From contig JAZKEO010000007.1 in the NCBI GenBank assembly GCA_040386975.1, positions 62,001 to 126,000 of the forward strand: a stretch of DNA of 64,000 nucleotides, written 5' to 3'. The translations under genes were made by a program, and so were the position numbers. This document shows positions 8,744 to 17,358 of this stretch, piece by piece. Each line of letters opens with the position of its first letter. The first letter of the stretch is position 1. This DNA is from M2408 sp040386975 (GTDB lineage: Bacteria > Bacteroidota > Bacteroidia > Flavobacteriales_D > Crocinitomicaceae). The notes beneath the pieces are model-generated. The model made no database searches. It was not told the DNA's origin and saw only the letters and a list, made by a program, of their open reading frames with translations.

Positions 8744-9304
8744 CTAATCTTTTCTTTCCATTTTCGCCTCAACAATTTGTTTTAAGCGTTGTTTTGCTTT
8801 TGCTAAGTTAGACTTTGAAGTACCTTCCGAAATTCCCAATTTTTCAGCTATTTCTTTGTGTGAATAATCTTCCACAAAGTACAAGTTGAAAACCATTCTG
8901 TAACCTGGAGATAATTCTTGAATACTTTCAAGTGCCATTTCCCGTTGGATTTCATAATCTAATTCAAAGTCAGCATCTTCGTCATTAAATGAATCGTTGT
9001 GATTGTCATTTAATTCTGTAAAAGCGTGTTTTTTATTTTTCCTAATATAATCGATGCTTGTGTTAATCATCACGCGTTTAATCCAAGCATCAAAAGAGCC
9101 AAGTAAATCAAAAGAACCTATTTTTTCAAAAACTTTTATGAAACCTTCCTGCACAATTTCTTGAGCGGTATCTCTGTCGTTGGTATATCTCAGACATACG
9201 TACAACATTTTTCCATAAAAAAGTTTGAACAATTTTTCTTGAGCGATGCGATTGTTTTTCGCACATTCAAGTAATATTGCGTTGATTTCTTCCTTTTTAC
9301 TCAC
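8744..9304 (-). CDS. ECF-type RNA polymerase sigma factor
   Basis: 186 residues, normal for an ECF sigma factor. Region 2 (about 20-95) includes FYGKMLYVCLRYTND, DTAQEIVQEGFIKVF and AWIKRVMINTSIDYIRK. Region 4 (about 125-180) includes LSPGYRMVFNLYFVEDYSHKEIAEKLGISEGT, split here only by description, with a helix-turn-helix ending SNLAKAKQRL. It directs RNA polymerase to alternative promoters. The gene is first of a two-gene operon with the membrane-anchored anti-sigma-like protein. It is divergent from mdh across a 147-bp spacer without a clear TAnnTTTG box, which would fit autoregulation by its own recognition sequence. Confidence 0.93.
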   Translation of the reverse strand: MSKKEEINAILLECAKNNRIAQEKLFKLFYGKMLYVCLRYTNDRDTAQEIVQEGFIKVFEKIGSFDLLGSFDAWIKRVMINTSIDYIRKNKKHAFTELNDNHNDSFNDEDADFELDYEIQREMALESIQELSPGYRMVFNLYFVEDYSHKEIAEKLGISEGTSKSNLAKAKQRLKQIVEAKMERKD

Positions 9305-9451
9305 TTTTCTATGTTCTAAACGATAAATGTTTTCTTTGGTTGCCTCTAATAAGATGTTAAATGTATGAAATTTTATTTTTTTTAGCCCTTTTTTCTTTTA
9401 ATTCATTAAATTGATGTAAATTTATCCCCAAAATTGAAATAAATAACAAAC

Positions 9452-10390
9452 ATGAAAGTAACTGTTGTAGGTGCTGGAAACGTTGGGGCTACATGTGCCG
9501 ATGTTTTAGCAACGAGAGAAATTGCAAACGAAATCGTTTTGCTTGACATTAAAGAAGGATTTGCTGAAGGAAAAGCATTGGATATTTGGCAAACTGCTCC
9601 AATCAATTTGTACGATTCAGTAATGACTGGTTCAACAAACGATTATTCAAAAACTGCTAATTCTGATGTAGTTGTTATTACTTCAGGTTTACCAAGAAAA
9701 CCAGGAATGTCTCGCGATGATTTGATCGCTACGAACGCTGGAATCGTTAAAACGGTTACTGAAAACATCATCAAACATTCTCCAAATGCGATTTTGATTA
9801 TCGTTTCAAATCCGTTAGATGTAATGACTTATTGTGCATATTTGAATGCGAAAGTTGATTCTAAAAAAGTATTTGGAATGGCTGGAATCTTGGATACTGC
9901 TCGTTACCGAGCTTTCTTAGCTACAGAATTAGGCGTTTCTCCAAAAGATATCCAAGCAGTTTTGATGGGTGGACACGGAGATACAATGGTTCCACTTCCA
10001 AGATACACAACTGTTTCTGGAATTCCAGTTACTGAATTAATCGGGGAAGAAAAGTTAAACGAAATCATCGAACGTGCTAAGTTTGGTGGAGGTGAAATGG
10101 TGAAATTACTTGGAACTTCTGCTTGGTATGCTCCAGGAGCTGCAGCAGCTCAAATGGTTGAAGCAATTGTTAGAGATCAAAAACGTATTTTCCCAGTTTG
10201 CGCTTGGTTAAATGGTGAATACGGAATGAAAGATATTTATTTAGGTGTTCCAGTTGTTTTAGGAAAAAATGGTATTGAAAAAATCATTGAATTAAAATTA
10301 AACGACGAAGAAAAAGCCTTGTTACAAGAATCTGCTGATGCTGTGAAAGGTGTTATGGATGTCTTAGATAACATGAATATTAATGCATAA
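9452..10390 (+). CDS. mdh: Malate dehydrogenase
   Basis: 312 residues of the LDH-like malate dehydrogenase family, which interconverts malate and oxaloacetate with NAD in the cytoplasmic TCA cycle. N-terminal NAD motif VGAGNVGATCADV (residues 4-16) and acidic IVLLDI. Substrate-binding arginines lie in LPRKPGMSRDD and in the DTARYRAF segment. VSNPLDVMTYCAY is typical, and the catalytic His is in GGHGDTMVPL. It stands alone and is closed by the terminator at 10435-10466. Confidence 0.97.
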   Translation: MKVTVVGAGNVGATCADVLATREIANEIVLLDIKEGFAEGKALDIWQTAPINLYDSVMTGSTNDYSKTANSDVVVITSGLPRKPGMSRDDLIATNAGIVKTVTENIIKHSPNAILIIVSNPLDVMTYCAYLNAKVDSKKVFGMAGILDTARYRAFLATELGVSPKDIQAVLMGGHGDTMVPLPRYTTVSGIPVTELIGEEKLNEIIERAKFGGGEMVKLLGTSAWYAPGAAAAQMVEAIVRDQKRIFPVCAWLNGEYGMKDIYLGVPVVLGKNGIEKIIELKLNDEEKALLQESADAVKGVMDVLDNMNINA

Positions 10391-10434
10391 TTACTGAAAT
10401 TTTATTTTCAAAATTAAATTATAAAATTAGATTT

Positions 10435-10466
10435 AAACCGTTGCTGAAAAGTAACGGTTTTTTTAT
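10435..10466 (+). terminator. Rho-independent terminator of mdh
   Basis: AAACCGTT (10435-10442) pairs with AACGGTTT (10453-10460) around a 10-base loop and is followed by TTTTATT. It begins 44 bases after the mdh stop codon. Confidence 0.9.
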
Positions 10467-10480
10467 TGGAAAGAATTTGT

Positions 10481-10488
10481 TAATTTTG
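10481..10488 (+). promoter_or_regulatory. Candidate -7 box upstream of the PDZ-protein gene
   Basis: TAATTTTG matches TAnnTTTG just after the mdh terminator. It would give a leader of roughly 135 bases before ATG 10633. No TTTG at the -33 spacing is seen, and the leader itself shows no recognisable structure. Confidence 0.35.
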
Positions 10489-10632
10489 ATGGAAAGTAAA
10501 GTCTCAAAATATGACCTATCTACCCAAAAAAAAGTTGGATAAGGGAAAGTTTATGGGATATGTAAGTAAGTTATGTGTAATCGAGTAGTGAACCGCAATT
10601 AAAGAATATAGTAACTAAAACAATTATGATTT

Positions 10633-12645
10633 ATGAAAAAAATGATTCTAGCGATATTTCTATTTCCACTATTTATTTATAGTCAGAGTGCATCCACTAC
10701 TGTTGGTTGTCAAAACAATTATTGTAATTATGATGGTTTTACCAACTTTGTTTCAATATCCCTACAATTAGTTAAGTCAACCCCCCGCCTAGAAACTTCT
10801 GAAGAAAAGGATGAGGATAGAGAATACTTAGTTACACTTACGAGCGTTATACCCCAAGGTGATTATTATTTTCGCCATACAGGTAAATTTTATGATCAAA
10901 ATAAAATTGGTTCAGTTTGTAATTCACACGATTTATACATAGTTAGGACAGAGGTTAATTTTGGATGTGGTAATAAACATTTTAATATAGATTTTAGTAG
11001 CGTAAATGAGAAGAAAACTGTTAATGTGTATTTCGATGGAGAATGTTCAAATTATTATGATTTCTCGTTAAAAAACACATGTGTTGCGATAAATAATATG
11101 GCTCAAATTGAACAGAGAATATTAGAAATTGAACATGAAGAAAAAAAAGTCACAAATTCCGATCCTGTAACAATTGGATTAGATAATATTTCTAACTCGA
11201 ACGTTACAAATTCCGGCTACTCTAACAGTAATTCTAATAATGGCTCCGATCAAAACAGTGAAACTACTAATCAAACTTCTAATACCGCTAATAATCAACA
11301 GTTAACACAAAAACAACTAGATGAACAGTTTATTACACAGCAAAATGCCAACAGGGCTGCGTATGATGTAAAAATTGCTAATCAAACAACTGACAACAAT
11401 TTTCAAAAAAATTATGAAACAGGCCAACAAATTGGAACCGTAGTTGAAGGTTTAAATGATCTATTTAAACCTACTCCTGAACAAATACAAAGGGATGAGG
11501 AGGAACGTATAAGGAAAAAGAATGAAGAAGCGCAACAATTTGAGCGATTAAACTTATATGGGCAGAAATTTTATATCGAAAAACAAAAGTATTTATCAAC
11601 GGCAGAAAAAGGTGATGAGCCAACAAGAATTTATTTAATTAAAACTTTGCTTAAATATGAATATTTATGTGTGTGTGATTTAGAATACGACTTACCACAA
11701 ATGGAAAATTGGATGCAGGATCAAACAAAAAATGAATATTTAGATGTGATTACTTTAATTGGAAATCGGGCAACTGTTGGATATGGCTATATATTCAATA
11801 AAAGTGAAGGTTTGCAAATGCTCGAAAAGGCTGCCATGGATTCAACACATTTAACCAAGAGTTATCTAGGAGTTACACATGAAATGATTTCTGATGAATT
11901 AGCAAAAGAAAAGAATTTAAAAAATTATAAGGGAGTTTATATTTATCTAGTAGATAAGAATAGTGCAGCTGAAGAAGCAGGTTTGCAAGTTGGTGATGTA
12001 TTGGCAAAGGTTGGTAATACTGAAATTACCCGTCCGAGTGAACTTATTAATCAATTAGGCCTCTTTCATCCTGGTGATAAAATAAGCATAACTTTTTATC
12101 GTGATGGCATTGAAAAGGTGGTGACCGCAACCTTAAAAAACAGAGCAATAGATCAAAGGAGAGTAGACATAATGGTTGATCTTGCAAAATTTTACAACAT
12201 AAAAGATCATATATATGGTGGTAATGATTCTGAAAAGGCATTATATTGGTTTACAAAAGCAGCTGAAAATGGTAGTCCTAATGCAATGCACACTTTAGGG
12301 AATATTTATTTACATGGCAATACTCGTCAAACATTTCCCAGATTTTATGTGAAATATAAAGTGAAAAAAAATGAAGAAATTTCATTTAATTGGTTTTTGA
12401 AAAGTATTTCAGATCCAACATATAAGCCCTATTTGCCACTTTATAAGTCAGATCCACTCTTTAGATTCCGATCAATAAACCCAGGTTCATATTTTGAGGT
12501 AAAATCTTATGATGAAGTAATTAACATGTATAAAAAAGGTATAGGTTGCACAAAAAGTGAAATAAAAGCGAATGAAATAATAAATTTGCAAACTGAGTTC
12601 ACTAAAAGTATATTTGAAGAGGCTTTAAAAGAAGTTGAAAAATAG
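10633..12645 (+). CDS. Secreted protein with PDZ domain and Sel1-like repeat, function unknown
   Basis: 670 residues. Signal peptide MKKMILAIFLFPLFIYSQ, then a cysteine-containing domain (about 25-150) that I do not recognise. A low-complexity N/S/Q/T linker (about 175-245) is followed by a charged helical segment (QRDEEERIRKKNEE). A PDZ domain spans about 415-500 (GVYIYLVDKNSAAEEAGL, VGDVLAKVGNTEI, PGDKISITFYRDG). A Sel1/TPR-like unit (EKALYWFTKAAENGSPNAMHT) begins near 535. Family knowledge: the PDZ would bind a peptide terminus and Sel1 units mediate protein contacts. No protease domain is present, so an adaptor role in the periplasm is inferred. It is monocistronic. Neighbours give no functional clue. 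Confidence 0.85.
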   Translation: MKKMILAIFLFPLFIYSQSASTTVGCQNNYCNYDGFTNFVSISLQLVKSTPRLETSEEKDEDREYLVTLTSVIPQGDYYFRHTGKFYDQNKIGSVCNSHDLYIVRTEVNFGCGNKHFNIDFSSVNEKKTVNVYFDGECSNYYDFSLKNTCVAINNMAQIEQRILEIEHEEKKVTNSDPVTIGLDNISNSNVTNSGYSNSNSNNGSDQNSETTNQTSNTANNQQLTQKQLDEQFITQQNANRAAYDVKIANQTTDNNFQKNYETGQQIGTVVEGLNDLFKPTPEQIQRDEEERIRKKNEEAQQFERLNLYGQKFYIEKQKYLSTAEKGDEPTRIYLIKTLLKYEYLCVCDLEYDLPQMENWMQDQTKNEYLDVITLIGNRATVGYGYIFNKSEGLQMLEKAAMDSTHLTKSYLGVTHEMISDELAKEKNLKNYKGVYIYLVDKNSAAEEAGLQVGDVLAKVGNTEITRPSELINQLGLFHPGDKISITFYRDGIEKVVTATLKNRAIDQRRVDIMVDLAKFYNIKDHIYGGNDSEKALYWFTKAAENGSPNAMHTLGNIYLHGNTRQTFPRFYVKYKVKKNEEISFNWFLKSISDPTYKPYLPLYKSDPLFRFRSINPGSYFEVKSYDEVINMYKKGIGCTKSEIKANEIINLQTEFTKSIFEEALKEVEK

Positions 12646-12740
12646 TCTTTAATATAGCTATAAATAATTGATTTAGGATACAAATTATATTTTGCTAAAT
12701 GGGAAAATAAAGTTTAAGAAGAATTAATAAATTGTGTCAA

Positions 12741-12840
12741 ATTGGAATCGAACCTCAAATGTGCGAACACATATAACAGTGCTTCAAGCGTCAGCCCAAG
12801 ATCTTACTTCGAAACAATAATTTTCTTTAAAAGTTGGGCC
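12741..12840 (-). other. Structured intergenic region with tRNA 3'-half-like motifs
   Basis: On the minus strand a 5-bp stem closed by a TTCG tetraloop (12759-12772, ATGTG-TTCG-CACAT) is followed by GAGGTTCGATTCC (12744-12756), which resembles a long variable arm plus T-loop of a Leu/Ser-class tRNA. TGACGC upstream adds to the likeness. No acceptor stem or complete anticodon arm can be folded. GCCCAA (12794-12799) can pair with TTGGGC (12834-12839). Possibly a decayed tRNA or a small structured RNA. Confidence 0.25.
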
Positions 12841-12897
12841 GTTCACCTGTGGGTAAAACGTTATTTTTAAATTTGAAATACAAAATTTAATTTAAAA

Positions 12898-13578
12898 GTG
12901 CAAATAATCTTTGAAGACCAATATTGTTTAATAATAAATAAACCAAGTAATTTATTGGTTCATCACTCATATTATGCTCGAAATATTGAAGAAGATTCTT
13001 TAGCAGAAATTTTGAGAAATAAAGGGATTTCAGCTTTTCCAGTTCATCGTTTGGATAGAAAAACTTCTGGTTTGATTTTATTTTCAAAGAAAAAAGAGGA
13101 TGTATCTGTTTTTCAAGCCTTATTTGACTTGTCTGCCGAAGAGGCAGGGGGAAATAAAATCGAAAAAAAGTATTTAGCTCTTGTTCGCGGTCATCTACCT
13201 GAATCGGGAATTATTGATTCTCCAGTAAAAAATGACAGAGGAAATTACAAAGAAGCAGAAACGCATTTTAAATGTTTGAAACACATTGAACTTCCAATTC
13301 CAGTTGAGCCCTACGAAACTTCACGTTACAGTTTAGTTGAATTTTCTCCAAAAACGGGTAGAATGCATCAATTGCGAATTCATGCCAATAAAATTGCTCA
13401 TCCAATCATTGGCGATCCAAAATACGGGAATCGACATCACAATCACATGTTTATCGAGAAATTCGGGATTGATAAATTGTTTTTGCACGCCAAATCCTTA
13501 GAATTTGAACATCCATTTACACATGAAAAAGTATTTGTAGAAGTGGCCATGCCTGAATTTTGGCAGCAGATATTATAA
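12898..13578 (+). CDS. truC: tRNA pseudouridine(65) synthase TruC-like
   Basis: 226 residues of the RluA-type pseudouridine synthase family. It starts with GTG at 12898 (MQIIFEDQYCLIINKPSNLLVHHS), which aligns with the TruC N-terminus. The catalytic Asp is in HRLDRKTSG (about 51-59), and KTGRMHQLRIH and HPIIGDPKYG are family motifs. Family role: isomerises U65 of certain tRNAs in the cytoplasm. An insertion of about nine residues (LSAEEAGGN, about 76-85) sits where relatives read directly into the conserved KKY; it is encoded by a small palindromic element at 13129-13150. The 3' neighbour is convergent. Confidence 0.88.
   Translation: MQIIFEDQYCLIINKPSNLLVHHSYYARNIEEDSLAEILRNKGISAFPVHRLDRKTSGLILFSKKKEDVSVFQALFDLSAEEAGGNKIEKKYLALVRGHLPESGIIDSPVKNDRGNYKEAETHFKCLKHIELPIPVEPYETSRYSLVEFSPKTGRMHQLRIHANKIAHPIIGDPKYGNRHHNHMFIEKFGIDKLFLHAKSLEFEHPFTHEKVFVEVAMPEFWQQIL
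13129..13150 (+). repeat. Small palindromic insert within truC
   Basis: CTGCC (13133-13137) and GGCAG (13143-13147) flank GAAGA inside CTTGTCTGCCGAAGAGGCAG. It encodes the extra residues LSAEEAGG. It is GC-richer than its surroundings and looks like a dispersed repeat that landed in frame. Confidence 0.5.
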
Positions 13579-13684
13579 CCAGATTTAATTCCTTCAAAAG
13601 CGATAAAGAAAAAGTCTTTTATAAGGAGTACAATTTTTTGATAAATTTCATTTAGTTAGTAAAAGAACAATTATAATAATTGAA

Positions 13685-13999
13685 CTACCTGTCTAACAAA
13701 TCATCATTACGACTTTGAATAGGATTTTTAATCCAATTTTTTTCAAGTAACTTGTAAACAAGAAAAACAATACCTAAAGGAAGTGTAAGTGGTAAAATTG
13801 TTGTGAGAAACAAATTATCCATCAATTGATGATTGTTAGTGAAAACAATAAATAAGCCTATGAAAAAACCAATTAATATTTGAGTAACAATTGAAATCCC
13901 TACACCTAATAGAGCAAAGCCCCAAGGACTTCGATCATGTTCGTGTGCCAATTGAAAAAAATATCTTCCAATAAAATATAAAGGTATTAAGCCGAGCAT
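13685..13999 (-). CDS. Small membrane protein, unknown
   Basis: 104 residues with three probable transmembrane helices (about 1-16, 28-53, 63-84) and a positively charged, Asn/Asp-rich C-terminus (KNPIQSRNDDLLDR) that should face the cytoplasm. N-terminal LIPLYFIGRYFFQLA and SPWGFALLGVG give no family that I can name. A TAnnTTTG-type box lies at 14045-14052. It sits between convergent truC and the co-oriented permease gene, from which it is separated by its own promoter. Confidence 0.65.
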   Translation of the reverse strand: MLGLIPLYFIGRYFFQLAHEHDRSPWGFALLGVGISIVTQILIGFFIGLFIVFTNNHQLMDNLFLTTILPLTLPLGIVFLVYKLLEKNWIKNPIQSRNDDLLDR

Positions 14000-14044
14000 A
14001 AATTAATAATTGTTTATAAGTAAAGTTATTTTTTTTGCGCAACA

Positions 14045-14052
14045 CAAAATTA
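14045..14052 (-). promoter_or_regulatory. -7 box for the small membrane protein gene
   Basis: CAAAATTA reads TAATTTTG on the minus strand, about 46 bases before ATG 13999. It matches TAnnTTTG; no clear -33 element. Confidence 0.4.
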
Positions 14053-14062
14053 AATTCTAAAG

Positions 14063-15988
14063 TTATTTCGCTAAGTTTAATTTACTTCTCTTTTTACTGT
14101 AAAGGAAGTAAATAAGCAAACCGACAAGTAACCAAATTCCAAAGCCAATCCAATTGGAAACACCTAATTCACTCATGATGTAAAGGCAACTTTCTAATCC
14201 AAGTAATGGAATCAAGGAAAGATTGTATTTGAAGGTTAAGTAAACCAAAAGCAAAGAAATCAATATGAAAGTCCACATAGGGATTTTTTCTAAGAATAAA
14301 CTAAATCCTGATTTATAGATTCTTCCTTCAGTAAAATTGGTGTCTAAAAGTGTTTGTTTGAATGTGTTTTCATCCAATTGATCCAGGTATTTTTCTAAAT
14401 CCTTATCGTTTTTATTGAAGTTTGTAGAATCAACAGTGCTGATGTGTGAAATCATTGATTTAGATTCTTTATCGCTTAGATCTGCTACAAAATCAGTTGC
14501 CGAAACAATTACTTTTTCGTTTTTCAAGAAAGCGATTGTGTTTTCTTTGTTGTATGTGAAGCATAAAACAACTGAAATAATAAGTAAAACGGGATAAATA
14601 TATTTTGCATTTAAATAAGGAGTTTTGAATTTTCCTCTTGGGATATCCGTTTTATTTTGTAAGATTAAAACTCCAGCACAAACAACTACAAAAGCGAATA
14701 ATGTTCCAATACTACACAAATCGGTAACGATGGTAATATTCAAAAATAATGCTGGAACTGCAACTAAAAATCCTACAACGATTGTTGCAAAAGATGGAGT
14801 TTTGAATTTTGGGTGAACTTTAGAGAATTTTTTCGGCAACAAACCATCACGACTCATACTCATCCAAATTCGTGGTTGTCCCATTTGGAAAACCAACAAA
14901 ACACTCGCCATGGCAACAACAGCACTTACAGCGATAATTCCAGAAAGCCATTTTAAATTTAATTTTTCAAATACAAAAGCCAAGGGATCACCCACATTTA
15001 AGTCTTTGTAAGAAACCATTCCGGTTAAAACCAAAGCAATAATAATGTATAAAAAAGTACAAATAATAATTGCCCACATCATTCCTCGTGGTAAATCTCG
15101 CTGAGGATTTTTACATTCTTCAGCAGTAGTCGAAATCGCATCAAAACCAATGTAGGCAAAGAAAACGGCCGAAACGCCCTTCAAAATTCCTGAAATTCCA
15201 TTTGGTGCAAAAGGATCCCAATTTGCTGTATCGACATAAAAAATTCCGACTGCAATAACCAACAAAACGATTGCTAATTTAATAATAACCATGATGTTAC
15301 TTGCGTTACGAGATTCTTTCATTCCACGGTAAACCAAGGCGGTAATCAAAACAATGATAAATAAAGCTGGTAAATCAGCAATTAAATGAAAGGAACCAAT
15401 TTTTGGTGAACTTACCCATGCTTCGTGGGCGTATTGTAAAGAAGAATCTAAAGCAGAAAACTCTTTACCTGATTTGATTAAAGCAACAGCCTCGTGATAA
15501 CCTTTACTGGCAGACAAATAATCCATTTGTATCCATTGGGGCAGTTTTAGCCCACCGCTTTCGAGTAAAGTAGTGAAATAATCACTCCAAGAAATAGCAA
15601 CAGTAATGTTTCCAATGGCATATTCCATAATCAAAGACCAACCAATTATCCAAGCTATGATTTCTCCAAAAGCGACATAAGAATAGGTGTAGGCACTTCC
15701 AGAAACTGGAACCATAGAAGCAAATTCTGCATAAGCAAAAGCGGCAAAACCACAAGCAATAGCGGTAAAAATGAAAAGAAAAATCACTGCTGGTCCACCA
15801 TCTGCACTTGCTTTCCCAATTGTACTGAAAATCCCAGCACCAATAATTGCAGCAATACCAAAAGCGGTTAAATCTCTAACTCCTAAATGTCTGCCCAAAG
15901 CAACGTGACCTTCCTGATTTTCTCTATCAGAAACTTGTTTTAATATATCGGAAACAGATTTTTTTCGGAATAAGGATTTGAATGACAT
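14063..15988 (-). CDS. APC-family amino-acid permease with two hydrophilic insertions
   Basis: 641 residues, against roughly 450-500 for typical cationic/neutral amino-acid permeases of this family. The N-terminal LGVRDLTAFGIAAIIGAGIFSTIG is the conserved TM1 region, then AFAYAEFASMVPVSGSAYTYSY (TM2-3, motif split over two helices) and FFAYIGFDAISTTAEECKNPQRD further in. It acts in the inner membrane, importing amino acids probably with protons. Hydrophilic inserts lie at about 140-195 (after the third helix) and about 480-550 (between late helices). The two last helices end in KKRSKLNLAK. Its promoter is at 16006-16013. Substrate unknown. Confidence 0.92.
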   Translation of the reverse strand: MSFKSLFRKKSVSDILKQVSDRENQEGHVALGRHLGVRDLTAFGIAAIIGAGIFSTIGKASADGGPAVIFLFIFTAIACGFAAFAYAEFASMVPVSGSAYTYSYVAFGEIIAWIIGWSLIMEYAIGNITVAISWSDYFTTLLESGGLKLPQWIQMDYLSASKGYHEAVALIKSGKEFSALDSSLQYAHEAWVSSPKIGSFHLIADLPALFIIVLITALVYRGMKESRNASNIMVIIKLAIVLLVIAVGIFYVDTANWDPFAPNGISGILKGVSAVFFAYIGFDAISTTAEECKNPQRDLPRGMMWAIIICTFLYIIIALVLTGMVSYKDLNVGDPLAFVFEKLNLKWLSGIIAVSAVVAMASVLLVFQMGQPRIWMSMSRDGLLPKKFSKVHPKFKTPSFATIVVGFLVAVPALFLNITIVTDLCSIGTLFAFVVVCAGVLILQNKTDIPRGKFKTPYLNAKYIYPVLLIISVVLCFTYNKENTIAFLKNEKVIVSATDFVADLSDKESKSMISHISTVDSTNFNKNDKDLEKYLDQLDENTFKQTLLDTNFTEGRIYKSGFSLFLEKIPMWTFILISLLLVYLTFKYNLSLIPLLGLESCLYIMSELGVSNWIGFGIWLLVGLLIYFLYSKKRSKLNLAK

Positions 15989-16005
15989 GAGGTTTTTTTA
16001 AAAAA

Positions 16006-16013
16006 CAAAGATA
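16006..16013 (-). promoter_or_regulatory. -7 box for the amino-acid permease gene
   Basis: CAAAGATA reads TATCTTTG on the minus strand, 18 bases before ATG 15988, giving a leader of about 10 bases. Confidence 0.55.
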
Positions 16014-16041
16014 TAAAAAAGTCTAAGAGTAAAAAGAAAAA

Positions 16042-17280
16042 CTAAATTTTCTTAAACAATACACTCGCTATATGTCCTCCAAAACCAAAGGTATTACTCA
16101 TCACATAAGTCATTTCTTTAGGCTCAGATTTCCCTAAAGGGAAATGAAAATTGTCTTTAAATTCGGCTTCGATTTCTGTTGTATTGATTGTTGGTGGAAC
16201 AATTTGATCTTCAATTGCTTTCACACAAATAATTGCCTCAATTGCACCAGCAGCACCAAGTAAATGTCCTGTCATTGATTTTGTTCCTGAAATACTCAAT
16301 GATTTTCTGTTTCCAAAAACACGTTTTGCAGCAATCAATTCACTTACATCTCCTTGTGGAGTTGATGTAGCGTGCATATTGATGTAATCGATTTTATCTG
16401 CTGAGATTTCAGCTTCTTCCATAGCTAAATTCATACCTAAAACGGCTCCATCTCCTTCAGGATGTGTTCCTGTTAAATGATAAGCATCGGCTGCCATTCC
16501 ACCACCAACGATTTCGCAATAAATTTTTGCTCCACGTTTGATAGCATGTTCGTATTCTTCAATAATCAATGCTCCAGCACCTTCTCCCATTACAAAACCA
16601 TCGCGCGTCACATCAAAAGGACGTGAAGCTATTTCTGGAGAATCATTTAAGGAAGATAAAGCTTTTGCGGAAGAAAATCCTCCAATTGCAGATTGCGTAA
16701 TGGCAGCTTCTGAACCACCAGAAATAATCATGTCAGCTTTATTCCATTTGATGTAATTAAACGCTTCAATTAAAGCTGTATTTGAAGTTGCACAAGCTGA
16801 AACAGGGCAAAAATTTACTCCTCTCAAACCATATTTAATTGAGATAATTCCTGAAGCAATATCAACTAAAATTCGTGGAATAAAAAATGGAGTAAAACGT
16901 GGTGTTCCATCTCCTTTATCGTATTCTTGCATTTGGTCTTGAAAAGTTTGGATTCCTCCATTTCCAGAACCCCAAATTACTCCAATTCTATCTTTGTTTA
17001 ATGTTTCAAAATCAATTTTTGCATCTTTTACGGCTTCATCAACTGAAACCAAAGCGTATTGTGAAAATAAATCGTATTTACGAATTTCTTTTACGTCAAA
17101 ATGTTCTTTTGAATCAAAACCTTTTAATTCGCAAGCAAATTTTGTTTTAAATTTTTCAGTGTCAAATTTTGTAATTGGAGCAGCTCCGCTTTTTCCAGCT
17201 TTAATTCCGTTCCAAAAAGTTTCAACATTATTTCCAAGTGGAGTTAGTGCTCCTAATCCTGTTATTACTACTCTTCTCAT
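16042..17280 (-). CDS. fabF: 3-oxoacyl-ACP synthase II
   Basis: 412 residues, the normal FabF length. It condenses malonyl-ACP with acyl-ACP in fatty-acid elongation. Catalytic Cys is in VSACATSNTA (about 163), His in HATSTPQGD (about 303) and His in KSMTGHLLGAAGA (about 340). N-terminal RRVVITGLGALTPLGNN and C-terminal NTFGFGGHIASVLF are typical. acpP, its usual partner, is not adjacent here; the upstream gene is the SufT-like protein, 77 bp away across a heptad tract. Confidence 0.97.
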   Translation of the reverse strand: MRRVVITGLGALTPLGNNVETFWNGIKAGKSGAAPITKFDTEKFKTKFACELKGFDSKEHFDVKEIRKYDLFSQYALVSVDEAVKDAKIDFETLNKDRIGVIWGSGNGGIQTFQDQMQEYDKGDGTPRFTPFFIPRILVDIASGIISIKYGLRGVNFCPVSACATSNTALIEAFNYIKWNKADMIISGGSEAAITQSAIGGFSSAKALSSLNDSPEIASRPFDVTRDGFVMGEGAGALIIEEYEHAIKRGAKIYCEIVGGGMAADAYHLTGTHPEGDGAVLGMNLAMEEAEISADKIDYINMHATSTPQGDVSELIAAKRVFGNRKSLSISGTKSMTGHLLGAAGAIEAIICVKAIEDQIVPPTINTTEIEAEFKDNFHFPLGKSEPKEMTYVMSNTFGFGGHIASVLFKKI

Positions 17281-17302
17281 TTTTTAAAAGGCATAAGATT
17301 AC

Positions 17303-17358
17303 AAGACTTAAGACAAAAGACTTTTAATTCTTCATTCTTAACTCTTCATTTTTAATTC
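17303..17358 (-). repeat. Heptad tract between sufT-like gene and fabF
   Basis: Eight uninterrupted heptads: AAGACTT, AAGACAA, AAGACTT, TTAATTC, TTCATTC, TTAACTC, TTCATTT, TTAATTC. The last base is the first base of the reverse-complemented stop codon (17358-17360) of the SufT-like gene. Confidence 0.85.

Noticed and set aside
12741..12790. Functional tRNA on the minus strand
   Set aside because: No acceptor stem or complete anticodon arm can be paired; only the T-loop-like and variable-arm-like parts remain.
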